From assembly GCA_037951165.1 (NCBI GenBank), contig JBBDHG010000054.1, positions 5,284,001-5,348,000 on the forward strand: 64,000 nt of DNA, in the 5' to 3' direction. Position 1 is the first letter of the stretch; each line of letters begins with the position of its first letter. Position numbers and translations under genes: made by a program. The notes beneath the pieces were generated by a model that saw only the letters and a program-made list of their open reading frames with translations, did no database searches and was not told the origin of the DNA. Below, piece by piece: positions 25,401 through 35,905 of the stretch. The stretch comes from Lophius americanus. Taxonomy: Eukaryota > Chordata > Actinopteri > Lophiiformes > Lophiidae.

Positions 25401-26999
25401 ATTGTGTGGAGATAGACATGTTTAAAACATAACTGTACTTTGAGTCAATAGTAAGAACTTGTGACATTGTAATGCACCCTTTCAACGGATCTGCTAAATG
25501 TCACCAAACTGGTTCTGAGTGTAATGCCAATTTGCCTTGGAATTAGCGCTTTACAGTGACGATCTAATTATTTAGACAATTTATTGCCTGCTGCTAATAT
25601 CTCTCAAAATAAGCTGTTCCCTTCATCTTGATCATGTGATAAATGTGGAATCACTGAGGATAAGTCCCAGACATGCCTCAGAGCCAGGCGTCACTTCTCT
25701 CCTCTCCCAGACTGAGAGGAAGGCTTTGTGACAGCAGCACAGCTCCTCTCCCTGCAGCCATCACCGCCGGTTTAGATACATCTGTAAATTGCATTTGTTT
25801 CTATAAATGCTGTGCTATAATATGCAGATTTGTTGCGCAGCATCACGTCAGAGCGGCTGGAAATGTCAGTATAAAACGGGATTAAGAATATTTAAACTGG
25901 CTGAAAACAGGAGCGCGGAGATGGACATGGGCTTGCGTGGGGTTGGTAGAAAAACTATAATTAAAAACAATAAGTAATTATAACAGCGTTGGCTCCTTTA
26001 AAGATTTTAAAAGTGGAGGAAAATGTACCTGTGTGACATCATCATATTTGTCGTGTCAATAAAAATTGCGCATACCAGTGCGGACACCTGCGCACATTTA
26101 ATTATCACATTATTTCACCTGCAGCGGATTTCGTCTTTTTCTTATTTGTAATAACGGGTTTCAGGTAGTCCGAATTTATTGTTGGGTCGCCGTCAGTTGT
26201 GGTTCCGGTCTTGCGGGCAGGGTGGTAGAAATCTAAAATGAATTGCAGAATTAATGTGAAGTCAAATAAATTGGTTTGAGGTAACGCTAAAATGATGTGC
26301 CAATAAAAATATCTTAAATTCGAGCTCCACCTTTTTAATCCATTGACTATTAGGCAAAAAGAAAATACTTCTTAGAAAACAAGCTTACTCTTAATGACCG
26401 AACCAGAAAAGAGCATCCAGAAGAATGAACTAAATTATTAAGTCCAATTTCTTTTTTTTCACTTAGTCATTTATTTTATGTATCTTAGTTTGAAATTTAG
26501 AAAGTGAATATTAATTCATTTATTTATTTCGCATCGCAGGTATTAGAAAATAACAACAAAAAATATTTTAATCATGAGATATATTAACATAAAAGCATCC
26601 ATCTCTATAATTCAAATAATAGAAAATAGAGACAGGGGAAAATCTTAAAATTAAATCTTTGATCAAAGCGCCAAATAAAACCCATGCGCAATCTGTTTTG
26701 GTGCAAAGATAAATAAATAAATAAAGGAATGAAACTTAAAAAGAAAGTAGGCCTGTGAGATAATCAGACACACATTGCCTTTCTCCGTGAACTACAGGTC
26801 TGCACAACTTAAACGCGTTCATTCAAAAGAAAAAAAAACAATGTAACTACACAATGTTATTATTATTTTTTGTTTTATGTGCAAATAAGCCTGTTTTAAC
26901 CAGAACATTGTCTCTTCTCGCTCATGCGTGAATTCAATGAAAGGTCAGAATTAAAAACAATGGATAAGTTTAGGAGAAATTATTCTGCCAAGAATTGAT
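22490..26999. other. Intergenic DNA downstream of nr4a2, no gene supported
   Basis: Blocks such as 22,920-23,170 and 23,500-24,000 have few simple repeats, balanced composition and several TAATT/ATTAA homeodomain-type cores, so they may be constrained non-coding DNA. AAAGGTCA octamers lie at 24,698-24,705 and 26,940-26,947. From about 26,330 the sequence becomes AT-rich toward the gene's 3' end. No coding exon found. Confidence 0.4.
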
Positions 27000-27007
27000 T
27001 TAAAAGT

Positions 27008-27013
27008 TTTATT
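27008..27013 (-). terminator. nr4a2: Candidate polyadenylation signal AATAAA of nr4a2
   Basis: The minus strand reads AATAAA about 1.16 kb past the stop codon, a distance comparable with mammalian NR4A2 3' UTR length. Cleavage would be expected near 26,985-26,995. Confidence 0.45.
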
Positions 27014-27808
27014 TGTAAACATTAAATATTTCTTTCTCTCTAAATTTTTTTTTTCTTTTTTTAATTGGGCACCAAATGCTTTACAGAATTCGTATAAGTA
27101 CATCATGATGGCCTACATCTCACACACGTGGTGAACCTGTGCGGTATCAGATGGAATCTGTCCTTTTTCCAAGAAAAGCCTGAAATCATAACTAGCTAGA
27201 CGTTTGTAAGACATGAAACATAGACAACGTGCTCAGCAGGAACTGGAGTGGTTTGAAATCCTTTAAATTGCACCATGCTTCGTGTAGCTCTCGGCAAATA
27301 GAAATAATAAATATATAGAAACGTTTATATTCAACAGCAACAATACTTACAGCACATACAAACAAGGAATGTCTGACAGTTTTACAAACACCATGGGTCC
27401 CTCATTTTCTATACAGGTGAGATCATTTTCCACATATGCGTCATACAGAAAAGGAGTGCCATAACTACGAATCTGTATCAAATCTAGCAGACTACATAGT
27501 GTCCGGTATATATCATTATATAGACATCACCTCAGCAAGTGCCTATAAATTAAAGAAAAAGAAGGAACGAAAATGAGGAAAAAGAAGAAGAAATCATGCG
27601 TTGTCTTTTTTGGATACTGGTGGGATCCTGTCAGAAACACATAGGCACGAGTCCAAAAAGAAAATTAAATCTTTTCATTATAACAAACTTTATACACGTG
27701 TTATAAACCGATGCAGTGAATGCATCACATCATCTATCATAATATATTACATTGTGTGTGTGTCTGTGTGAGTGTGCTGCGTGAGCGTGTGTTCCATGTG
27801 TGTGTTCC

Positions 27809-27818
27809 GTTATATATT

Positions 27819-27851
<33 letters not shown>

Positions 27852-27868
27852 ATATAAATATATATAAA
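27809..27868. repeat. (TA)n tract inside the nr4a2 3' UTR
   Basis: Alternating TA with ATTTA interruptions. Being self-complementary, it could fold as a long AU hairpin in the transcript. A (GT)n-like stretch lies just beside it (27,753-27,806). Confidence 0.9.
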
Positions 27869-28170
27869 TGGAATATATTACATTTGCTGTATCAGTAAAG
27901 CCGATGTTAAATACATGTTTGCAAGACCATACGTCTAATATAGAGAAATCCCCCGTTTGGCACTCAAGAAAAAGAAAAAGAAAATCATTTAATTTAAAGG
28001 CCTACTTAACAATCAGACTTCCTCTTAGTTATTTTTTTTTCTTCCCTCAATCGTGTTCTACTTAGCGTACGGAGATTGCAAATGTTCAGCAATAATAACG
28101 TTAAAAATCCCGACACAAAGAGTCTTTTTCTCTTTAAAGTTCTTGGAGGAGTCTCTCCGTGGGGTCAGAC

Positions 28171-28427
28171 TCAGAAAGGTAAGGTGTCGAGGAACAGTTT
28201 GTCAATTATTGCTGGCGGAGGGACTAGATCTTCTAGTTTAAGGTAAAAGATGCGCTGCAGACCTTGCGTGCACAGCGTGCGCAGTTCAGGGAGTTTTCCC
28301 AAGAGTTTTGACAAGTAGTTGGGACGATTCAATCCACCGCCATTGAACGTGACTTGATCTTTCAGGCAGTTGACGATCTTGTTTTGGAGATCCTCCACTC
28401 TCTTGGGCTCCTTCAGCCCGTGTCGCT
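28171..28427 (-). CDS. nr4a2: nr4a2 last coding exon: helices 9-12 and stop
   Basis: Acceptor catttcag. The first two bases complete E516, followed by RHGLKEPKRVEDLQ. It ends with the AF-2 helix IIDKLFLDTLPF and TGA at 28,171-28,173. The intron before it is only 108 bp (28,428-28,535) and remains open in this frame. Confidence 0.95.
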
Positions 28428-31164
28428 CTGAAATGTGGAAGAAAGGATTTATTATTTCCACCGATTGCGGTGACTTCACCGGTTTTTCAGGCGCACATTT
28501 ATAGAACGCAGGTGCGCGCGGTCGCCTGTACGCACCTGTCACCATGGCCAGAGCTGCGATGCAGGAGAAAGCTGAGATGTCGATGTTCATGCTCTGCAGG
28601 TTGGAAGAAAACTCCGCTATCGAGTCCACCCACTCGCCAAATCCACGGACACACTGTAGCCGGTGTAACACCACTCCGTTACAAAAAATAAGTTTGCCCT
28701 CCACTGGGTTGGACCTGAAATTAATAAGAAAATTAAGTCCACCTGATAATAAAAATGGGATTTAAGAACCTCTTTACAATTAGGAGGTTAATAAAAGCTA
28801 AAGGCAATGAAGCTTAAAAGAGGAGCCGGTAATTATCCAAAGGCTGGATTTGTTTTCTTTGGTAATGGTTTACCTGTAGGACAGCCGCAGTACAAAAAGC
28901 TCAAGGAAGGCGGATTCGAAGAGGAGATCCTGGTCCTGCTTGGGCAGATCAGAGAAGCCAGGGATCTTCTCCGCCCAGCCCCGGATGATCTCCATGGAGC
29001 CCGTCAGGAGATCGTAGAACTGCTGGATGTGCTGAGTGTTGTCTCCAGCCATTTGGTAGTCAGGGTTAGCCTGGAACTGGAATTTAATTTAAACAGAGCC
29101 TTAATGAGGGGCTTTAAAATATATAATCCGTGAAATTGCAAATGGCCATTTCCAAGAGGGAGAGGGTGCTTTTTTACAATTAAATTCATGTCCTCCTTTT
29201 ACGAAGTTCTCCATTTCAACTCAATTTACCTAAGAATAAATATGCCACATTAAAAAAAAAAGAAAAGCTTGACAAAGTTGAGTATGAGCAAGAAACTTTT
29301 TAGGCAGTGTATCATTCCGTAAACGCAAGGGCTCAATTAAAAAGGCCGTCACTCCTGCTGCCTCTGCTCTCAGCCGGAGTAATGGCCGTCACGTGCGCGT
29401 GTGCGTGCGTGTATGTGCTGGTCTTTTTGGGGTGGACTGTGCCTTACTTACTCTGGAGTAGTCCAAAGCAGACATGGAGGGGTTGGAGTCCACATGGGCC
29501 CTAACGAGCGCGCTGATGAGGCTCACCGGTGGCGAGGGAGGGGAGGGCTCCTGGGGGCTTTTGGGTTTTGATGGCAGGCGTCCTCTCCGACCCTTCAGGT
29601 TATCCGTTCGGACAACTCGATTGGAAGAGATGACATGTAAATCATTCAGCACTCCAGTTGCTGTGCGTAAAAAATACATTTGAAATAACTAACCGGCACT
29701 GTTTTACGCACGTGCCTTCACTGATTATGAGTGTGAAAATGTCAATGAATAGTTTAAAATTATTATATCCATACCTTCTCTCACCATTCCGACGACGAGG
29801 CACTTCTGGAAACGGCAGAACTGGCACCGATTTCTCCGGCGTTTGTCAACAGGACAGTTTTTATTGGCTAAACACACATATTTTGCATTTTTCTGAACGG
29901 TGCGCTGCAAAGAAAGAGAAACATAAAGTCACTCATCGGCCCTTCTCTCCAGGAAATATAACTCTCACAACATGGAATGTGGACCGCTGAATGCGTGATA
30001 GAATATAAGATTTTAAAAGATGCAATCTTTGTCATGTGATGTTTGAGATTTGCGCTGTAAGAGGGGTAAGAATCCACAAATCCTCCCTGGAGAAGGTCAT
30101 TTCATTTTTAGGCTTTTGATACCAACAGTGTTATTTTATACTATAACGTCGGACTTGGTAATATTAAGTGTAGCCCGCATTTAAATACGATCAAGAAATG
30201 TTGCATATTTGCTCTCGCGTGCGTCAAGCAGACCACCATAAGAGACATCTTTTTCTGAAATGACACATTCGTGCGCGCTGTCATGTCAGCCCACCTTGAA
30301 GAATCCTTTGCAGCCCTCGCAGGTTCTGACTCCATAATGCTGGCAGGCTGCGTTGTCCCCACAGACTGCACACAGACCCTCGTTTGACGGAGATCCTCGG
30401 GACGGGGGCGATGGCACTTGGCTGTCCACCAGCTGGTGTCCGTGTCCGAGCTGCAGGGAGTGAGGGAAGGCCAGACCGGCCTGTTTCCGGATGGCGCTGG
30501 GGACAGCAAAGCTCTGGCCGTCCAGGCCGCGGTGCACGCCCGGGTTGTCGTGGTTCATGGAGACGTGCAGCGGCCCGTCGAACCGCATCTGGCAACTGGA
30601 GACAGGGGTACCTGGCGGGGACTGCTTGAAGGAGAAGAGGGAAAGTCTCGACACCGGATTCTTGCGCTGGTCCATCATGTGAGACGTGGCCGCAACATAG
30701 TTCTGGTGGAAACTGTGGAGGGATCCAGGGTCCTCCCACATGTGATTAGGCTGGACCTGGAAGTTTGGCGTGCTCGGGGCATGGGGCGAGGAGGGTTTGA
30801 AGTACATAGGCCCAGAGTGAGCCATCATCTCCTCCGACTGGGGCTGCAGGTGGCTCTGTTGGTGGTAGCTGTGCATCTGGACGTCCTCCACCTTGATGGA
30901 GGACTGCTCTCCAGAATGGGGCATCTGATAGAGACAGGGCGGTTTGACGTCGTAGCTGGTGTTATAGTTGTCCATGAATGTACTGAAACTCGGTAGAGAA
31001 GTGGTAGCGGCGATCTCGGTGTTGGTCAAGTCCATGCTAAACTTCACAAACTCGGGCGTTAAGAAGTCGCAGCTGTATTCTCCTGCGGTGTGGTAGCTGT
31101 AGCTCTGAGAAGCAGGACTAGCCCCTTGAGGTGATGATCCATACTGAGCCTGAACGCAGGGCAT
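28171..31164 (-). CDS. nr4a2: nr4a2 (Nurr1) orphan nuclear receptor, six coding exons
   Basis: Joining exons 31164-30295, 29904-29775, 29615-29452, 29076-28874, 28714-28536 and 28427-28171 gives 600 residues; human NR4A2 has 598. Every junction is GT-AG and keeps frame. It begins MPCVQAQYGSSPQGASP. An N-terminal AF-1 region (1-262) contains KQSPPGTPVSSC. The DNA-binding domain (about 263-330) has two C4 zinc fingers with P-box CEGCKG. An A-box with RGRLPSK follows, then the ligand-binding domain (about 360-600), ending KLFLDTLPF. NR4A2 is a ligand-independent nuclear transcription factor that binds AAAGGTCA as a monomer, pairs with RXR, responds to immediate-early stimuli and specifies dopamine neurons. 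Small differences from human include F for Y in RCQFCRF. Which teleost paralogue (a or b) is unresolved. Confidence 0.98.
28536..28714 (-). CDS. nr4a2: nr4a2 fifth coding exon: ligand-binding domain middle
   Basis: Acceptor tttcag, donor gacag|gtgcg. It codes the end of codon 456 through T515 and the first base of codon 516. It contains VEGKLIFCNGVVLHRLQC and FGEWVDSIAEFSSNL and ends in IAALAMVT. The bulky side chains of this region fill the pocket in NR4A receptors, which is why the family lacks a classical ligand cavity. Confidence 0.95.
28874..29076 (-). CDS. nr4a2: nr4a2 fourth coding exon: ligand-binding domain start
   Basis: Codes residues 389-455 plus two bases of codon 456, starting FQANPDYQM. 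It includes GWAEKIPGFSDLPKQDQ and LLFESAFLELFVLRL, the signature region of helices 3-5. The acceptor reads attccag|ttccag, so a second AG lies six bases further in; its use would drop residues F and Q. The donor is tacag|gtaaac. Confidence 0.95.
29452..29615 (-). CDS. nr4a2: nr4a2 third coding exon: A-box and hinge
   Basis: Acceptor atcgag, donor aga|gtaagt. It codes residues 334 (last two bases) to 388. It includes the A-box GRRGRLPSK that contacts the AAA of the NBRE, the proline-rich PQEPSPPSPPVS hinge and the first ligand-domain helix SLISALVRAH. The exon ends with LDYSR. Confidence 0.95.
29775..29904 (-). CDS. nr4a2: nr4a2 second coding exon: second zinc finger
   Basis: Acceptor ctttgcag, donor gaag|gtat. 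It codes residues 291-333 plus the first base of codon 334. It starts RTVQKNAKYVCLANKNC and carries the cysteines of the second zinc finger (CLANKNC, RCQFC) and the helix FQKCLVVGM. The 390-bp intron upstream is phase 0; the downstream intron is phase 1. Confidence 0.95.
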
Positions 31165-31166
31165 GG
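30295..31166 (-). CDS. nr4a2: nr4a2 first coding exon: AF-1 and first zinc finger
   Basis: The acceptor tttgcag lies directly before CCATGCC, so the start codon (31,162-31,164) is two bases into the exon. The longer open frame upstream (from 31,191) is intronic. The exon codes residues 1-290 and ends after GFFK at a phase-0 donor (aag|gtggg). It holds the transactivation region and the first zinc finger CAVC to CEGC. Splitting the two zinc fingers by an intron at this place is typical of NR4A genes. Confidence 0.95.
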
Positions 31167-31314
31167 CTGCAAAGCGAACCGGGCACAACACGTTAGAGTT
31201 TCATTCTCCAACCGTGGAAAATAATATTTTTACCGCACGATAAACTCCAAGATTAAATCACAATACAATAGTAGTTTTTTTTTTTAAATTAGTAAATTAT
31301 TGTCCATATCATAC

Positions 31315-31416
31315 CTCAAGTCTTCTGACAGTTTTCCGGTGACACTTGAAATGAGTAATGTCAGGAGTTGGATAGTTGTCAGGATTCAAGAGAGCGTCTC
31401 TATTTTGGATCTTCCC
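31315..31416 (-). other. nr4a2: Candidate non-coding second exon of nr4a2
   Basis: On the minus strand the acceptor gtattgtag and the donor cttgag|gtatg bound 102 bases between the promoter exon and the start-codon exon. Mammalian NR4A2 also has non-coding exons before the start codon. The segment is less AT-rich than the flanking introns and open in one frame. Proof needs RNA evidence. Confidence 0.45.
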
Positions 31417-31846
31417 CTACAATACACAGGTATAATAGATATTTACTATGGAATAAAAGAAATGAGCAATAGATTCCGGATTGTGACAGATTTAACCCAC
31501 GGCACAAATAGCTTCCAAAACGCACATCACAAATGTAATAAAATGTTGAAGGGGAAAAAAAAAAGGAATTTAGAAATCAAACGGCGTCTTTTATATTTGT
31601 GACACCAACTTAATGCCAACTTTAGAAGAAATGAGAGCGCTAAAATTCCTGGTGAAATATGACTAAACACCCACGCAGCAGTCTGCAGAATCAGGTTTAC
31701 AGAGTCTCACTGTAACAGTGGGGTAAGAAAAATAAAATAAAAGACTAATAGAGTATTTTAGATAAAATGGCTAAAAGAAGCGGCTCCAAGTGAGTTACAA
31801 TTACAGATTATATTGCAAAAGAGAGAGAGAGATGAGTGAATCTTAC

Positions 31847-32010
31847 CTCTTTCACATCAGGATTGCAGGTTTCAATCCATGCAGTAATCATGCAGAGGGA
31901 ATTCATCAATTTCCTTAAAGGCTCCAAATCATAAGCGTTGCTCCCCAAACGATGCCAGGCAGTACCGTATGACTCCGCGCACTGACAGCGACACGAGCTT
32001 CGACTAGCCA
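31847..32010 (-). other. nr4a2: Candidate first exon (5' UTR) of nr4a2
   Basis: The donor aaagag|gtaaga fits consensus exactly (31,847/31,846). The 5' boundary is placed about 25 bases after a TATA-like CATAAA at about 32,030-32,036, so the start site is approximate. The exon contains a minimal uORF (31,932-31,915, six codons with stop) and the ATG at 31,906 that opens a longer uORF. Confidence 0.55.
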
Positions 32011-32027
32011 GTCTGTCCAATGTGGCT

Positions 32028-32110
32028 TTGTTTATGTGAGCTCTGGATTCCGTGGCCCACGTGTTTCACAGCGTGATGTCATCGGCGTCGACTCCGAGAA
32101 GGACCAATCC
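32028..32110 (-). promoter_or_regulatory. nr4a2: nr4a2 core promoter with CRE-like site, E-box and CCAAT
   Basis: Within 80 bases upstream of the inferred start lie a TATA-like CATAAA (about 32,030-32,036), a palindromic E-box CACGTG (32,058-32,063), a CRE-like site TGACATCA on the minus strand (32,074-32,081) and CCAAT on the plus strand (32,104-32,108). NR4A2 is a known CREB-responsive immediate-early gene, so a CRE-like element here fits. The exact start site is inferred. Confidence 0.6.
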
Positions 32111-33950
32111 GCTCAGGGACTCTCTCAAGCCCCGATTTCTCCGGTGTGTAGCCGACGTTTCTCTTATGGTATGTGATGTATGTTGCTTCCCACATGGATA
32201 TCAGCATGCTTGCAAATAATAAGAAAACCCTTCAATGATTAGTTTAGATACTTTACTGTGTGCACATAACTTAAAAGTAAGCTTGTTTTTTATTCTGAGT
32301 TCATCAACTTTAGAAAATAATTTTGCAGTTTGCTTTGCGTCATGTTGTAAAAAAGCCTTTTATTACAAATAATAAGATTGTTTGATATGATGTAGATAGA
32401 ATAAAGGAAAAGTAAGCCATCATTTTAAATCAGAACAGGTAGATTCTTCCCTACTAACCAGCGCTGTGTTTATTTATTGTCTGATTAGCTGTTATTTTAG
32501 TGTGAAATTGAGTGTACTTTGGCACAGTTACGTCACAATGAGGCTAGACTCACTACACACGCATGAAACGGGCCGAATGAAGCCGGGTCAATATTATTCT
32601 TGGATATCTTCTGACAGGATTTATGTATTTCAATTGTGTTCCAAATTTAGACCTCAAATGGGTTGGCGTTAGCGTGGTGGGCTGTCTATTCATAGGGCTA
32701 GTGTGGTGCATGTGAGCTGCTGGAGGAGGAGGAGGATGGGGGGAGAGAGGGAGGTGGAGGGGGGTAATTAGTGGGCCTGTAGCCAGTTGTCATGTGGGAA
32801 CCAATTTCGTCCCCAGAGAGGGAAAGAAACGGAGATAGGGCCAGAATGGAGAGTGACGCAGAAAAACGGTCAAGTTGACGCAGTCGCCATAATAATCTTT
32901 TGGCCTTATTGTTCTGCAGTGATGGAATAACTGATCCCAGTGCAATCTTAGAACAGCACCTTGGATCCAATCAAGTTGGTCTAAATTTCAAGATGCATAT
33001 AGGTCCGGGCAATAAGCCACAGTGAGGAGGGGGCTGATGTGTAGAGATGTGTCTACATGTACGCAGGAATCTCATGGGGCGCTGGAATTATGCTTTATTA
33101 TACGAGCCTCAGAGCAGCCATCAGTCTCAGAGCAGTTTTTTGCCTGGCCTGTAGTCAGTGCACACAAGGACAGAGCCTGCAGATGGAGAGGAGATGTATC
33201 CTGGTTACACCTCACCTCTAGAGGACACTATTGTTCACAAGCCATACCCCAACCAACTTCTGCTTCTTACAATTAACCTTTTTAATTATCCTAGCCCCCA
33301 TTAGGGCTGTGTGGTAGGATTTAAGCCAGCCTTTGTAAATGATAAACTCCCAACACATGGCACTGTGGATATTCAGAAGATAAGCATGTTTACTTAGAAA
33401 TCTGGGGTTCTTTTGGATCTGTTAGAGTTGTGTGGTAAACACCCAACCCATGTTTTTCCTGTGTTTACGTCACCCATGTACCCAATGAGAACATACAATG
33501 AAACTATAGCAATAATAACCAGCAATTTTGCTGAAAATGAATGAACTTCACATTTATGTAATTCACATTTATTTTAAAGGTAATAGTTTGTTTCATCCTT
33601 TCATCCTAGACATTTTTCCACTTGGAAAAGAATATCTACTGACAAAGGCAGTTCCAGTGTTTGCTTGGAGACTGACTTTGTAGACTGTGTTGGTGTGTGT
33701 GAGAGAGATTTAACTGCCGTACGTATCATCACCTCCCAGCTTCTGAATTTCCCTACATTTATCCATTTATTTATTTTGGCGCACATGAAATGGTCTATTT
33801 TCTAGAAAGAAAAACCTATCTTTTTTTAAGATGTGATCATTGCTAATTAAATTACAGTGCTCACAGGAACTGGGGCTGTTGTTTAATGCATCTTCTTCTT
33901 TCTTTTTTTTTTATATCTCCACTGAGGAGTAGACTTTATACGTCTGTGCT
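32111..33950. other. Region upstream of nr4a2, no gene supported
   Basis: Contains a GGA-rich purine tract at about 32,722-32,765. The rest is mixed, with no exon I can support. It is part of the shared upstream region between the divergent nr4a2 and gpd2 loci, so enhancers are plausible but unproven. Confidence 0.45.
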
Positions 33951-33954
33951 TGTG

Positions 33955-34770
33955 TTTTTTAGTTTGTTTGTTTGTCACCAAGATTATGGAAAACCTAATG
34001 GTCGCATTTGCAAGAATTTTTACCCAGAGGTAGGTTTTGGTATCTCCTAGAAATAATTACATTTTGGTGACGTTGAGTGTGTTGCATTTGAAATAAAATA
34101 AAAGCATTTAAAGCCAGTTACAATGGACCTACCTTGTGGTGAAAGTGCTGTTTTGAAACTCTGTCAGCCGTTTGTTGTCTATAAACAAATTTAAACCAGA
34201 CATATATCGTTAAAAAGTTTATCCCAACATCCTCTTTGTCTAATAATGACAGATGGTTTATTATATCTTCTTTAGCTTTCATACGAAGAAACAACATGAT
34301 GTCATAGTAACTTTTTTCCGAACCATTGCGAGATAGGGTACTTTAGGTTAATATTGGCAATAACTCATGAATTAATGAGAAACAGCATGAAGTTTTCCTA
34401 CGGGTAGCTTTTTCTTTATCTCAGAGGTGATTTAATTTTCATGAAGTAACATCATAACGCCTCAATGGAATACATAATACTTAACCAGTGCAATATAGGC
34501 CAATTTTGTAGTTTTTGGAAATAACTCAAAAATTGATGGTCTGAATCGCATGAAATATTACGAAGAGATAGTGTTGGGTAATCCTTAGACCTGACTTAAT
34601 TTTTGTGACGTTAAGTCACGAGAAGATTTTGGAGGATAGGGTGCTTAGGGAGTTTTTTGGCCATAACTCTCTTAATAATGGATCAATTTAGTTGAAATTT
34701 GTTATAGTAGTGTACTATTACATCCTACATGAACAACCCAGAAATACAGTAGATCCGTAATTGGAAATGG
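33955..34770. repeat. Interspersed repeat block with diverged internal units
   Basis: Opens with tttgtttgtttgtcaccaag, the inverse form of the repeat at 18,106-18,225. Three related phrases follow: aataactcatgaattaatga (34,361), aataactcaaaaattgatgg (34,521) and cataactctcttaataatgg (34,662), each followed by a similar a/t-rich half. They look like three diverged units about 140-160 bp apart. The phrase aataactcaaaaa recurs at 37,957. Class of element unknown. Confidence 0.45.
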
Positions 34771-35744
34771 ATCTTTATAACAAATTCGGTTCATTAATTG
34801 GACAGGTCCAGTAATTAGAGAGTATCCTAAATAAAGCCATCCACTTGATTCTGATCAAAATGTCTACCTTTGGTACGGTTGTGGCTTGGTGGATGTTTTT
34901 GTGCTGCCTGAGTGCTTTTAAGTTACTTGCAATGAAGTAGTTATGCATGAGGTTACTCAAGCAAACCGTGCTTCTCCCACCAACGCTGTAGCTGGTGACA
35001 GTACATTGGATCTCCGTACAGACGGCATGATACACATCAGCTCCTCAAGTGTTCTGCATTTTTAATGGGACGTAATAAAGATAGTAAAAACAGTGATATA
35101 TTTGGATTCAGTATGTGCCATTCAGTATATTTGTGTGCTAAACCAAAACATAGCATTCCAGAAGGATGCACAAATAAAAATTCCAGTCCAAGTTCAGAAA
35201 CTTTAATGCACTTAGGCCATGAAAATGAAGTTCAGGTCCTATATAACCGGAACCGGTGTGTACCACTGTCACTGAGTTTACAATTACTCTCTATGTTTCA
35301 ATTATTGGAAATTATTAGTAGAAATCATCATTCAGTCAAGCAGGAGTCAAAAATAAATTGTTGTAAATGAGATTAGTCAACTTGCACTGGAATTTTGTTC
35401 GTGCTAAATTTTCCCCTTTGGATACTTAACCCTGGGATGGTAAGAACAGGGTTTCTTAAAGGTGCAACCTGAAAAATTAAGTGGGATCTGGCTGTGATGT
35501 TCCAGTATGCTTTAATGGTGAAGTTTGATGTTCCGTTGTCTTTTCTTGGGATAAATAGTGAGTATGATCTTCCATTCATCAAAACTTTAAATATTTTTCC
35601 AGAAACAACTTGAAAACAAGGGAAGAGGTGGCGTCAACTTTTTCCATTTTATACTTTACAAACAGTGCATCCTCCATGTAGGAGCATCGTGTTCCTGGAT
35701 ATTAAGCGCACATTTAGAAAATATTTTTATTTCAGCAGATTAAA

Positions 35745-35905
35745 CATTCATTATCCGGAACCACTTATCCTGCTCAGGGAGCTGGAGCCTACCCCTAGCT
35801 GAAATTGGGCGAGAGGCAGGATACACCATGGATGAGTCGCCGGTTCATCACAGGGTCGACACATAGACACGGACAACAATTCATCCTCACATTCACTCTT
35901 AGCTG
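35745..35905. repeat. Common fish repeat (tccggaaccacttatcc type)
   Basis: The word order attatccggaaccacttatcc, gctggagcctacccc, gctgaaattgggcgagaggc, tcatcacagggtcgaca and ttcatcctcacattcac matches a very common teleost interspersed repeat. A second, shorter copy lies at 40,200-40,305. Confidence 0.65.

Larger units (their letters stand above)
27000..28170 (-). other. nr4a2: nr4a2 3' untranslated region (inferred)
   Basis: The 1.17 kb after the stop has no coding frame on the minus strand and contains several ATTTA pentamers when read in gene direction, for example around 27,850-27,868. That fits an unstable immediate-early mRNA. A minus-strand AATAAA lies at 27,008-27,013 and sets the likely 3' end; other AATAAA words exist near 26,470-26,525. 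The end point is therefore an estimate. Confidence 0.6.

Noticed and set aside
28171..28704. Single 177-codon exon for the end of NR4A2
   Set aside because: Family comparison shows a GT-AG intron at 28,428-28,535; the continuous frame is the open intron.
30281..30996. Plus-strand and shifted frames of 60-190 codons
   Set aside because: Shadows of the GC-rich first coding exon of nr4a2.
31165..31191. An earlier ATG adding nine residues to NR4A2
   Set aside because: It lies before the splice acceptor tttgcag; MPCVQAQ is the conserved start.
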